Positions 1 through 11,563 of a DNA stretch of 64,000 nucleotides are shown here, in pieces. The position numbers and the translations under genes were made by a program. The stretch is taken from NCBI GenBank assembly GCA_009801085.1, contig VNWV01000032.1, positions 62,001-126,000 on the forward strand, given 5' to 3'. The notes under the pieces are model-generated. The model saw only the letters and a list, made by a program, of their open reading frames with translations. It searched no databases and was not told the origin of the DNA. How positions within the stretch are numbered: position 1 is the first letter of the stretch; every line of letters starts with the position of its first letter. The DNA is from Lasiodiplodia sp. COLG20 (lineage: Eukaryota; Ascomycota; Dothideomycetes; Botryosphaeriales; Botryosphaeriaceae).

Positions 1-1480
1 CTGGTCTAAATTCGTGCGCATCTTGGCCGAATACCTGTTTGTTGTAATGCGCAACCCATGTGTTGACGCCTACGACTGTCTGTCCTCTCTTTCAGTATGC
101 ATAACAACAGAATACGAGAAATGTGGTGCATACCCCTTCTGGAAAGAAATGACCCGAGATTGTAGCTCCTCCTTTGGGAACCACTCGACTGAGAGGAAGG
201 CCTGTGGCAGGATGTATCCTTAAAGCTTCTTTGATGGCGGCCTGTAAATATGGCATATCCTGTGAATCGGCAAATGTGATCGCCTTATCAATTCCCCTTC
301 TTGAATACATTTCGTCGACCTCCGCCCGCAGCTTTCAATCCATCATGTCAGTACATCCTTGATCCAAAAGAACTTGAGACGCACCTTGGCCAGAGCATGC
401 TGGTTTTTGAGAAGGCACCACATGATACTTGTAAGGCTGATGCTTGACGTATCACTTCCAGCAAACACATTCATCATGCAAATGCCTAGGACGTCAGTTT
501 CCGAAAGCTTCTCTGGATTTTCCTGGTGGATCCGCAAAGCTTTTGCTAAGAAGGTCTCGCCCTCCACATTTTTCTTGTAAGATTGCACCTGCTCGGTGGC
601 GAATTTGGCGACTTTCTGAAAACCGTTTGCTCCAAGCATATTTACCATCTTGAAGAGGACCGGATGCGTCTCAGGGAAGACACCGACACGGGCCGAATAC
701 AACAGAAAATTGTCCAGTCCATCGATGATGTTTAGTGGATCATTGCCGGCATCAAGAAAGCCAAAACGCTTCGAGACCTGTCGTAAGTGTCAGCCCAGTA
801 GCTTCGATGCTCTTGAGGAACTTGACGTACCGATATCTCCCCGATCGTGTCAAAAGCGAAACACTGCAGCCACCACTGCAGGTCAAATGTTGTCCCAGAT
901 CTTGAGAGAATCAGCAATTCATGATTTTGCGAAGTTGCGGGATTTCAATACATACCGCGAAAAGTCCTTCAGTCTGTCCACTAAAAAGTCCGCGCAGTGA
1001 TCTACCGCCTGCTCCATCGTCACCAACGTCGACATTGAGTACAGTGACGCAAATTTCCGTCTTTCGACCGCATGAGACTTTGGATTCGAGTCTGAAAATA
1101 GGTTTGCCTGGTGCGGAACCCCGCTTGCCGAGTACCAAGGGCCTTTGACGAAGGCTGTTCCGTGCCCGTAAAGGATTTTCATGGCTTCAGGGTCGTCGAT
1201 TGAGTACTCGTTTGGCGCGATGCGGACAACCGGCCCTAACATGATCAGCCATTGGAATTTACCCGAGCTGGCTTGCCTCGTACATACCGTGCTTTTGATG
1301 CAGATCGATGTTCGTCCATGGAAATGTCCCGGTCCAGACTTCTTTGAAATACCAAAGGCGCGTAAAACGAGCCAGAAAGTGACCAGGTACTGAGCGGAGA
1401 GGGGATCTTATAGCTTGAAGGATCTTGCTGGCGAGCCATACTCCCAGGGCTAAGAAGATAAGGTAAGCTGTAAGCCCCAT
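1..1480 (-). CDS. Cytochrome P450, pisatin-demethylase-like, 3' end cut by window edge
   Basis: Heme-thiolate monooxygenase, ER-anchored, substrate unknown. The first ATG in frame (cat at 1478-1480) gives an N-terminal membrane helix (MGLTAYLIFLALGVWL). A typical P450 early region with VVRIAPNEYS follows after an intron of about 54 nt (donor GTATGT near 1288). The I-helix oxygen-binding motif AGSDTS lies near 440-470. The K-helix ExxR (EALRIHP) and the downstream VVPKGG segment lie near 170-240. After a further intron the last exon reads VVGVNTWVAHYNKQVFG and runs off base 1, so the Cys-loop FxxGxxxCxG that would prove activity is outside the window. The pattern of exons resembles fungal pisatin demethylase/CYP relatives, but the substrate cannot be told. 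No in-frame stop was seen inside the spliced exons. Nothing next to it suggests a secondary-metabolite cluster. Confidence 0.85.
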
Positions 1481-3048
1481 TGTTCCCGGCAAGCTTATTT
1501 TCAATTAAGGAGCGATGCGAGATAGAGAGTCGGAAAAGACCGCTCCTGCGAGTCTTTGAGAGTTAGATTCGATCCCGAGAAGGAAGTATTAAGCTTATTA
1601 TAGTTGGACTGACGTCGTGCCTACTCGGTTCATCGATTCCGGAGTCCGAGCGTAAAGGGCATGGTCGGGAAAAGAGCATCCGGCCCGGACCTTAAAAGAG
1701 ACCGCGACCAGTGAACGCTGCGGCATTTCATTTTTTGTTTCATCGTGCAGAATTTACGGGGAAGATCTCTCCAACCCCACCTGCGATCGACTTCTGATGC
1801 CTGCTTTGTGCGGGGTATTTCTGCTTTCGGCCCATCATATAAATCCGACTCGGCCGAAACATGTTCACCAAAACTACCAATTATGTGCTTCAATGAGCAC
1901 ATCATACTCCACTCAAAGCAGGTAGTACTCTACTGATTTCATTGTTGCATGCTGATTATACCTGATGTAGTATACAATGCGAGGAGACTCAAAATATCAT
2001 CTTGAGGCCGGACTCAAAATTCCACCTCCACCGTAAGTACGGAGTATCGGCACTCCCCCGCTCTACTGCTTATGTTCTCCAGTGAAGGACTCGGAAGATG
2101 CAAATTTCCGAGCCGGATATCACTGAACAACCAATGATACAAGCTAAGAAAGGGATGAGCTTGAGGATGACGTCGTGTTGCAGTACAGCCTACATGAGCA
2201 AGAATATGAAAGGGGTAGAAAAAGAAAGGCCAGCAAGTGAAGGCACGGGCCAATACTAAACCCACTTTCCTCCACTTCTCTCTGAAACCCACATGACCAG
2301 CAGGTACTGGAATAGGCATCCCCTCACTATTAAAGAGGGGCGCGTGAAACCCGACACCAGCAGTGAGGCGCACCACCCATCCGAGGAATTCTCAAGTTTG
2401 AAATCCAAAGTAAACAGAGATCAGGGCGCACGTGTCTTTGAAGATACTGCTATGTGAAACTAAGGACTGACGCTCGCTCCAGCACTATTGAGACAGCGCC
2501 AGCTGGTTCAGCCGAGGATGGCGCAGGTAGTGCGGCAGCGGGCGTGCGGAGATCCGGAGAGGTTGAGCGCAGGTGGCCTCACCGACGCGATGAGCTACTA
2601 TTGCCAACATTTTCCCCCGCGTTTTATCCGAGGATGTGGGTCCACTGTGCAAGGAACGTCCTACAGATTTTGCTGCTATGGAATGAATCAAATTGTTGAA
2701 GACCTAAGGCGGAGGCTCAGCTATGTTGCAAGCTTTGTGCGGCCGTCAATAAGTTGGCTGAAAGTTCGAAGATATGCACGCCTGCTGCACGGTGAAATGT
2801 GAAAATGATGGGAATAAATCTATCCCTGGCAAGGTCATTGTACAGCAACCTGACAGAACATGGCCCAAATTGGTTTCAAATTCATGAATAAGATAAACTT
2901 TTTGTTTCTCTGCGTTCTGGTAATCCCAGGACGGGAGAGAAAGCTAATAGACTTATCCAGTAAGTCAGTAGACGAATCGAATAAACTGTACACAAGGCGC
3001 GTGTTGAAGTGGCACTGTACGCCGTGATCAAAGATTGACATAGGATCG
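1481..3048. other. Intergenic, no gene recognised
   Basis: Upstream side of the P450 and downstream side of the SUR7-like gene. Open frames of up to 120 codons (for example 2014-2376 minus) have no recognisable domain, start mid-composition and look like chance frames. No repeat or RNA gene was seen. Confidence 0.5.
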
Positions 3049-4208
3049 CTAGACCATCTTTGTCACACCACCAGCAATAGCAATGCCAGCGGCATGCGCC
3101 TACATTGGGTTAGCATTTCGTCTGAAAGAACAGTGGCAACTGAGTACTCACCAAGGCGTCCTTTGCAACTTCAGTGACGAATCGTTTATGGTATTTTGCA
3201 GTTGCTGGGGAAACGTCAGCTCCCAGTTGCGGCCCCATTGATCGCCTTCTGAGCCCAGCATTGCGCTCGAAAGCCCCTGCGGCATACATTTGCTCAATCT
3301 CGCGAAGCAATAGCTTCCGCTCAACATAGTAGTCCATGAACCAGACAATGGTAACTATCAGCATGACAGCAGTGGAGGACCAAGCCATCCACAAGAACTT
3401 GTCACCCCTGCATGCTGAAATGCCGACATCGGAGCCGAGTTGGTTGATCTTGTCCACCGTTTGGACCAGTACGCCTGTAATGACTCCAGTCGACAATCCG
3501 AGACCAAGGAACGCGATCTATACAATGTGTTAGCAGAAGATTCGTAGCACAATGCCCGTGTTCGGGCACTTACAGCTGAGAGTCCGAGATTCAACAAAGA
3601 GACGCGAGTGCCATGAGTGTACCTGCGCGCATCGACCATTGCTATTATCATTCCGAGTATGAAGACAAGGCCAGTAGCGGCGATGCCCGTGCAGAGGAAG
3701 AAGAAGACGGCCTGATACGCGTTTTCGATTTTGCCGCCAAGATCGGTGATTGTTTGCGAGAACGATATCTGGAAGGGCCCGAGTGTTTTCGAATTTGCAA
3801 GCGACACGGGGTTGATTGAGAAGAAGGCCGTGCTCTTTGAGCAGCCCTTCAAGCTGCGGGATCCGTCGGAGCTGAAGTTTCCAAAGCAATAATTCATCAC
3901 ATGAATGCTATACCACTCATTCTTTCCAGTAACCATGGTCCCGCTCGCCGTGATGGCTCCGGTCTGCTCGTACGCGATAGCTGTGTTCTCGGCAGTTTGG
4001 TTCTTCAGGAGTTTGGAAACATCTAACTAATAGGAGAATAGGAGTCAGCTGAGAACTGAAAGCTTTACACCAGTCGATTCTAGAGACTTACCACCATGAT
4101 ATCGGCATCTTCAATGAAGTTTGGCTGCCAACCCGCAAAGAGTGAAAGCATAGACAGAACGACAGCAGCTGCCGTGCATATCACGGAGACAATAGAAAAG
4201 ACTCGCAT
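3049..4208 (-). CDS. SUR7/PalI-family four-pass membrane protein
   Basis: Probable plasma-membrane protein of the SUR7/PalI superfamily, whose members act in eisosome/cortical patches or ambient-pH sensing. Exon 1 starts at ATG 4206-4208 with transmembrane helix 1 (MRVFSIVSVICTAAAVVL). A GTAAGT intron (4036-4091 region) leads into an extracellular loop with Asn-linked sites and paired Cys (NYCFGNF, LKGCSK). Helix 2 is in the exon ending near 3575 (FFFLCTGIAATGLVFILGM). After a second intron come helix 3 (IAFLGLGLSTGVITGVL) and helix 4 (MAWSSTAVMLIVTIVWFMDY). The cytoplasmic tail is basic. I chose the last acceptor giving AHAAGIAIAGGVTKMV and a TAG at 3049-3051; an alternative acceptor ends at 3110. 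The fold is typical and only the family can be assigned. It stands alone, with no related neighbour. Confidence 0.72.
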
Positions 4209-6437
4209 GCTGATCGAGTGACCGAAGTAAAGTTCGTGAGAAAACGTGAGTTGAACGAGAGAAACGAAGTGAATGTAATGAACGTAAGAGGAGAAACTCC
4301 AAAATCTTCTCAACAGACCAGGTTGATGCTGTTCACAGGTGCGTGTAGATGGACGTTTATCTAGACCCCGAAAATGAGTCTGCAAGACAGGGAACATGAA
4401 AGCAACTTCGGAGTAGATGCCTGTTTCGAGACGAATAATGAGGACTCGTAAGGCAGGTCTAGGCCACCGTTTGAGAGCCATCTCGAGTCTGTCATGGATC
4501 GTGAAGTCTGTATGCCTGCGATCTGGTTTCGTTCTGCGTGATCATCGCTGGTGAAACTCCGCTCATTTGTCAGCCCGGGTCTGAGGGGACACGATGATAG
4601 GAAAATACTCGATGCCAAGTGTTGTGCCTGACGATAAGTAAAATTTGTTGTGCCTCATATGTTGTCGATCTCCCCACTCCAGGACCTTGCCTGCTGAGCC
4701 ACAGCGGACCTCGGTCTTATCTACAATCTTGGATTCGGAATATCGATTGAAGACAGATGAGAGCCTCAATGCGCCGACTGCTGTGGCTTTTCCATGCGGA
4801 AGAAGAGCTAAGCGTCTTTGGCTTCTAACTCACAGTTCAGCGATTTGACACCTCCCGTGAATGACCCGATGGGGTTGATTGCGGTATCCCCGTACCGAAA
4901 AAGCAAAGAGACCGGGTTTTCCTAGGAAATTTGAGCCAGAATAAGGTAGCATATGGTCTATCAATGCTGGAGTGCACCTGATGCTCAAGTGGCTGTCCTT
5001 CCACCTGTCTCCACCATCTTACAGTCAGTGATCCTCCCTCGTCCCAAGTTTGATTTGACTCTGGGATCAGGATGACATCAAAGAGGCGGCCAACTAGGAT
5101 CGTGGCGGGGTCAAAAATGTGATCATGCATCCACTTCTTGCAGTGGGACTCTAGCGTGAAAATCGTCACAAGGAAGCTCGAGCTCATTTGGGTGAATGTA
5201 ATAGGTGAGTGTCGGGCGGTTATGCTTCTCCTCTCCGTATGATAGGTTAGAACCACGGCGCTCAATGAAATGTCAACATATCTCTAGCGCTCGGACGTGG
5301 AAACCCCCTGCAGGCTTGTAGGGCTTCAGCCCCTTTCATGAGGGACATGAGGCACATTGACCCCGCGCTGAGGAGAAACAAGCCATACGGAACAGAGACC
5401 GATTGGCTAGCAGGGGTTGGCAAGGCTTAGCGCTAGAATGTGTGGCTGTGTACTGCATCCTGGCGTTCTGACCCTGAGACCACTCAGGCGGTGCACTACA
5501 TGATCTTTGGGATGGGTCGATCGCGTGGCAAGGCGTCCGGAACACGCAAATCCACCTATTTGATTGATGGGGGCGATCATCCCCACTATGTAGGGATCTA
5601 AGGAACTTTAAGTGTATTCAAGCTCTAGAGCTTGAAAGCACATAGGTACGACCAAGAATGACCGCACGCGGCTTGATGTTGGTGCCGAGCTTAGCACTGT
5701 TAGGTCGTCAACATGGCCGCGAAAAACGTCGGCATTAATGTATGTTCAAAGCTTATAGATAATACTGTGCATCTCTTCGCAACAGCGACAGTAATAGACC
5801 AAGCGGCTTCTCCTCGAATGTTAAGCGGTGAAGTGCTACTCTTACGTGTGCTGGGGTGGGCCAGAGACCGAAACATTCTGTTCCAAATGTGGTAGTGATC
5901 GGCGTAGATCAGTAAGAAAATTAAATGACGTTTTCATCGTATTTCGTACGGAGAGCGACATCATTCGCTAGCTGTCAGGCGGGCAGGCCCACTCTTGTTC
6001 CAACCCATACCGCTTTAGATTTCGCAATACTAGAACTTGGGGTAGGATATGAATATGGGTGAGATAAGAGTAGATCTTTGAAGTGTCCGCGAATCTATCC
6101 AAGACGCACCCTTGCTATTCCTTTCTGCTGATCCTTTCGTATTTTACGCTCTGTGATTGGCTCCCTCAGAAAGGAAAGCAAAAGGCTCCTACACCACACT
6201 GAAATGACAGGATGGGCGGTCTAGAAGTCGAGAGGGGGCATTGCTCCTCAATCGATGGTTCTGCCATGGTTGAACCCTGGCTGCAGAGGGAGAGTAGAAC
6301 AGGTGGTAGTAGATCATTATCATGGCGTGTTTATTCACCACGCTGAACGGACGTGGCTGTGTTCACTCTTTGCTACATAAACAACCATCAGCTTCTTCGG
6401 AAGAGAGCATACCATTTCCAACCCTTTCAATTCAAAC
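4209..6437. other. 2.2 kb intergenic, no gene recognised
   Basis: Upstream regions of the SUR7-like gene (minus) and the FAD oxidase (plus). The longest open frame (4837-5265 minus, 142 codons) shows no domain, signal peptide or family motif. A reversed CCAAT box (tgattggctc near 6152-6161) lies about 280 bases before the oxidase start. No mobile element ends were found. Confidence 0.45.
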
Positions 6438-8454
6438 ATGATTCGACCGACTTCTTTGCTGCTGGCAGCTCTGGCTTTGACAGCCTTGCCTTTCTCAAAT
6501 GCTGATTCCAGTGCTGCGTCTGACGCCTGTGATCAGATCGACTCCAAGATATCGAGTGCAAGCGATATCGTCAGCAAGCGTAAGCGAATCGGCTAACGCA
6601 TCTCTCGTTACGCCAAGCTAACTGCACAGTGAACCCCGCCTTTGTGCATGATATTCATCACTGGTATCTATCGTCAAGCCAAATCCCAGAATGCGTTTTC
6701 GAACCCGGTTCCGTTGATGACTTGGCCACTGCAGTACGCTACCCTAAACATCCCATAGGACATTTCGAATGCTTACCAAATGACACAGATGGAGATAATC
6801 AGTTCGACGAGGTCTCCATTCGCCGTGAAATCTGGTGGGCATGCATCCAATCCGGGATTTTCAAGCACTCCGGGTGTCCATATCTCCTTGAAACGCATGG
6901 ATCAAATCGTGCTTTCTGAAGATAACTCTACGGTTGAAATTGGCATGGGACTTGTAAAGAACCCTATCCTACTGATGTGTTTTGTCAAACTAACTTTTGT
7001 GTCACTCATTTAGACGTGGGCTGATGTTTACGAAGAGCTGGAGGACTCTGGCTACAATGTTGTTGGCGGCCGTGTGGTTGGACCAGGAATCGGTGGTTTT
7101 ACCCTCGGTGGTGGCTTCTCATGGTAAGCAACTCTTCCGTCACCCAGTGCTATCGTGACGAGTTTCAAAAATGCATTCCATCCACAAATGTGTTCGCTCA
7201 ACTGATTCATATCACCTTACAGGAAGACCAATCAATACGGTTAGTTCTACTCAATTTGAATAGTAAAGATGTCACGATGGAAGACTCATTGCTGACTATT
7301 GAAGGCTTGACGTGTGACACGGTCAAGAGCTTCACCTTAGTGTTGCCAGTAAGTATCAGCCTCCATCCTTAGCGTTTCCTCAGAGTGATCAACCGAAGCT
7401 AAATAACGTAAAATAGAACGGAACTATCACTCGCGTTGATTCGGAGCAGCCAGATCTTTTTTTCGCTCTCAAGGGCGGGTTGAACCGTTTTGGAGTTGTC
7501 GCTTCTGCTGAGTTCTACACCCACGAACAGCCGCCCCAGGTATACGTAAGTTGTACACTCTCACGTCCCTGTAAGATGGTGACAATTACTCAAACTACTT
7601 AGGGTGGAGTAAAAGTCTACGGAAGCGACGAAATCGACGCTGTTCTCAATGCGACCGCTCAGTTTGACGCGGAGAACACCGATCCAAAAGCGCAAATTAT
7701 CACAACACTTCGGGGCGAACCAGTGGGTATGCTGTCTCTGGTGCTATTCTTTTACGATGGTCCGGAGAGCCCGTCGGCATTTGCTCCCTTCGAGAATATC
7801 TCGTCCATTATCAGTCATACAAAGACTCAAAGTTTCAACGATTTCGTAAAGGGATTTCCGGCAAACTATATGCCACAGGCTCGTGGAACTTTCCATACAC
7901 TTTCGACCTCCAAATTGACTCCCGGGTTTCTGGCTGCTGTCCGAAATGAGACAGATGTAGGTTTCCGCCCATCTCTACTTTCCTTAGAGGCTAACAGCGT
8001 GCTTCTCCAGACTCTTAGAAAGACCATGGCAAAGCACAGTGGAATGAGCGTCAGCTACGATATTGAACCGTTTCTAAAGACGTGGGGTGAGCACGCAACG
8101 GAGAGCGCCTATCCTCATACCAACTCACCACTACCTGTAAGTTAAGACCGCCCATTACAAGAGAGGACACGGCTAATATATTCACCTGTATAGCTCAACA
8201 TGGATTTTGCTTGGCTCTCGTCTGATGATGATGAGTACTGGTACAATGCGATGCGCTCGTCTGTCAATCGTTTGAAGGACATTGCCATACAGGAGGGAAT
8301 TCATTCCAACTTTACAACCTACCCTAACTACGCCATCACGAATACCACAGCTGAGGAACTCTACGGCACTCAGAACGCAGCGCGTCTCCGCAGTATCCGG
8401 AATCAGGTTGATCCTGACCGTGTCATGGAACTCGCAGGTGGATTTTCTATTTGA
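6438..8454 (+). CDS. Secreted FAD-linked oxidase (VAO / berberine-bridge-like)
   Basis: Flavoprotein oxidase with an FAD_binding_4 (PCMH) domain, probably secreted. ATG 6438-6440 opens a signal peptide (MIRPTSLLLAALALTALPFS). Introns are short: the first joins SK to LNPAFVHD, the second (GTACGC to ACAG, near 6734-6791) joins LATA to MEIISSTRSPFAVKSGGHAS. The SGGH histidine is the usual 8-alpha covalent FAD site. VVGGRVVGPGIGGFTLGGG is the family's FAD-pyrophosphate loop. GLTCDTV follows after another intron. Five or six further introns are needed to reach the C-terminal PNYAITNT..EELYG and the TGA at 8452-8454. The Cys of bicovalent members is not evident, so a mono-covalent flavin is likely. 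The substrate (sugar, alcohol or specialised metabolite) is unknown. Its position next to the sugar transporter may be coincidental. Confidence 0.82.
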
Positions 8455-8797
8455 AATCTTTTGTCGGTCATCATTTACATTCTTACCTGCTGAGCAGTAT
8501 TCTTCTCATTCGCTCATTGGTATCATCTCTTCATGTTTCAATTTCTCTTCGATACTGTGTGTACATAGATTGGCATCATTTTCCCACACACCCTTTTGAG
8601 ATTGTATAAATCACTTCACTATGATTTCTGATTGCTTTGTCAGTGGTTATCAGTAGTACAGTCACCTCGAGGCTCTCAACTAAAAGCACAAAATCCATGT
8701 AGGTTTACATAAAAGCCTCTGTAGCCTGGCCACAAGCCGGTGTCAATGGTTCATGAAAAAAGTGCTTAGCCACCCACCGTCTGAAAAGGATCTAGAT
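8455..8797. other. Convergent 3' intergenic region
   Basis: Lies between the stop codons of the FAD oxidase (plus) and the first MFS transporter (minus). Only 3' UTR-like AT-rich sequence is seen. Confidence 0.6.
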
Positions 8798-10760
8798 CTA
8801 TCGTGTAAATTGACCGCCATCCAAGCTTTTCTCCGGTACTGCTTCATCGACATGCACAGTACCCATACCCGCGTCGAGCTTTTCAGTATGAGCCCTCACG
8901 CCGGGCATTTTGGTAGATATGGCATGCGGATCCTTTACAACGATGAGTGAAGGGTTGGTCCGATAATATTCGTCAAGATCCTCGAGGCTTCGGTTTGCTG
9001 TATCATATGTTAGCGTGTGCGAGACTTGATAGGGAAAGCTTAGTCCGCATACCTGTCTCGGGATAGAATAAGTAGATGACAGGCAAGAAGACGGCGTTGA
9101 AGACGGTCCACACAATCCAGAAGCGCCAGCCGAGACTCTCGATACCAATAGGCGTTATTTCAACGATGACGAAGTTTGTGATCCTGCATCGAGTTGAGCT
9201 CGAGGTCTCCGTTGTCTTGACGCTGTACATACCAGTTCGTTGCAGTCGCTACCGCAGCCCCTTTTGTACGCATTGGGTAGCTGCTGATTTCCGAAGGATA
9301 GAGCCCTCAAGTCTTTGTTAGCTTGTACTTCTCAGAAAAAGGTGTGAGGAACTGACAAGGAACCCCCAGCATGCCCATGCCGAAGGCAATGTAGTAGAGG
9401 AAGAAAAATGCGATAGACGCTGAAGCAAACGCTTGGCCATTACTGCTTGTCGTTGAGAATCGCAGCAAGATAGTGATGATAAGGAATGAAAAGCCTTGTC
9501 CAAAGGTCGATAGCATCATGAGCTTCCGCCTTCCCCACTTCTCGACCAAGGGAATGGCCAGGGAAGAAAAGACAAGGTACGAGGTTGCGTTACAGGCCGT
9601 CAACAGCCGAGACATCTCGTTTGAGACACCGACGTATTCGATGAGCACTGTAGGCAAGTAGTAGCTCATGATATTGATGCCCTCGAACTGCTGCATGAAC
9701 TGCGTGCCGGCACCAAGGAGCAGGCGACGGATGGTCTTCGTGGATCCGGTGTTGCGGCCACGAAGAAGATCTCTCCACCTAATGCCGTGCTCCACCTCGT
9801 AGCGTACGCTGTAGTCGATAGTCTGAACCTCCGTGTTGACGTACTCGTACTCCTCCGGCTTGTCTTCGAGGGCCGCTATGACCGTTCGCGCCTCTTCCAT
9901 TCGGCCTTGGCCAATGAGCCAGCTAAAACGGATGTTAGTTTAGCGAACTCGCATAGTATTGCTCGAGCTTACCGCGGCGACTCAGGAAGCCATGGGACCG
10001 TAGCCCACAGAATGAAAATGAAGAAGAACTGGAAAGCCAACGGAAACCGCCAGGCAACAGACCCGCCTCTGAACGAAAGGCCGTAATTGATCCAGTTGAC
10101 AAGAGTGAAGCCAGCGATGTTCATCGTCATCTCAAGGATCACCAGCTTTCCTCTCCATTTCATCTGTGAAGTCTCCGTTTGCCAGATTGGCGCCGTTGCT
10201 GTGTTGATGCCGTTTCCAAAACTATTATTGTTAGATTCTCAATTGGTTTTGTTACGGCCCTGGGACGCCTTACCCAAGAACGATTCTCCCGACAAACATC
10301 TGCGCCAGGCTATAGGAGCTGGTTTGGATTAGGGCGCCAATGGCCATGACGTTGGTGCCCAAGAGCACTGCCTTTTTTCTACCAAGCCTCTCGCCGATGC
10401 TAAAGGCAATGATGGCACCGAAGAAGCAACCGACATCGTAGATAGCGGTGACAGTGGAGAGGACCTTGGTCTTTCCAGGACCGACTAAATCGTGAAGTTC
10501 GAGAAAGTTCTGTGTGACGACAACACCACCTGCATTCGAGGTTAGTTTTTGATTCAGGAAAGTGAGGGATATGTGACGCACTGAAAACACCCTGATCGTA
10601 GCCGAACAGTGTCATGTCGGTTGCGCACGCAACCTGGAATTGAGTAAGCGACTGGCATGTATATCTCAGCGTGAGACAGGCTTACTGTAATCCAAAACGT
10701 GAGCCATCCGCCCCTCTGGCCAAAGAATGGCTTCTTTCCGGTGTCGTTTGAGAGCGCCAT
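8798..10760 (-). CDS. MFS sugar transporter 1
   Basis: Sugar:H+ symporter-type major facilitator, 12 transmembrane helices, plasma membrane. ATG at 10758-10760 (MALSNDTGKKPFFGQRGG) is followed by several introns of about 50-60 nt. Signature elements in order: FGYDQGVFSG in helix 1, the GERLGRKKAV loop 2-3 motif, IWQTETSQ after helix 4, [10 protein letters not shown] at the end of the first half, a central cytoplasmic loop, QQFEGINIMSYYLP in helix 7, EKWGRRKLM in the second-half loop, and LYPETANRSLEDLD-type sequence before the C-tail. The stop is TAG at 8798-8800. Substrate is not readable; family relatives carry hexoses, pentoses or lactose. It opens the sugar/polyol block and is transcribed toward the FAD oxidase. 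No CGG-N7-CCG element was seen in the 200 bases upstream of its ATG, unlike the other genes of the block. Confidence 0.9.
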
Positions 10761-11563
10761 GGTGGATAAGACTCAGCAAGTCTTGTTTGCTGAGGGGAAA
10801 TGAAGGACAGTGCGGTGTTTATATGCTCTCGTAGAACACGCCATAGCCGCGAGACATATGCGGGGAAAATCTGGGGTCGGGACGATGAGGCATCCAGTGT
10901 TCGGGTAAAGTCGGCGCATATGCTACTGAAAGCAGTAATTCAAGAGATGCTGACAGCCAGGGAATTTTGGCGGTCGCAGGCTAGGCGATTCCCTGCTTTG
11001 CCACAAACTGGGCTTGCTGGAGTGCGTTAGCGTGGGGATTTGCAGTGCGGCGGCATAGTGCGGAGAGCGGGGTGTTGATGTCATATCGACCCCCAACGGA
11101 AAGCGATGGCATGTTTCCCTTCAGGAACAGAATGCGGAGAACGAGTGTCATTCCGGGTTTTCTTCTCGGTTCGCATGCGGCATTTTCCCTAGGATAGTGC
11201 AGCGACATTATAGAGCATGCTACGACAGGCGCAATGCCTGGGCAAGTACTTCCGCGTCTCTTGAGGCCAATGGGAAGTTTTGGAGAGTCACATTTAGCCG
11301 CTCCAATCATTTTGGAAGGTCTGCCCGCGCGAGCCCCCATTGATCTCAAACTTATCGAGATCCGAAAGACCGCCCCAAGTAGAACCACGCTGGTGATCAT
11401 TTGTATTGAAATTTGAGACCTGGCTACCGTTTTTTAATGGAGCTTTTCCATTTATCGAAGGATTTTCGTTGAGCGGTTTGTTTCGAAATATAACTATCGC
11501 GTGATGATGCACTGATGAACTGATGAGTCTTTATCAAAACAAGGAAAGCAAGCCAACATCCAT
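10761..11563. other. Intergenic: transporter promoter and regulator A 3' end
   Basis: About 800 bases between the transporter start and the stop of regulator A. Short chance frames only. No paired CGG/CCG element at 7-base spacing was found in the transporter-proximal part. Confidence 0.5.

Noticed and set aside
2014..2376. 120-codon minus-strand frame
   Set aside because: No domain, signal or intron structure, and the codon composition is unlike neighbouring genes.
4837..5265. 142-codon minus-strand frame
   Set aside because: No recognisable family, no promoter-like elements or splice context. Kept as intergenic.
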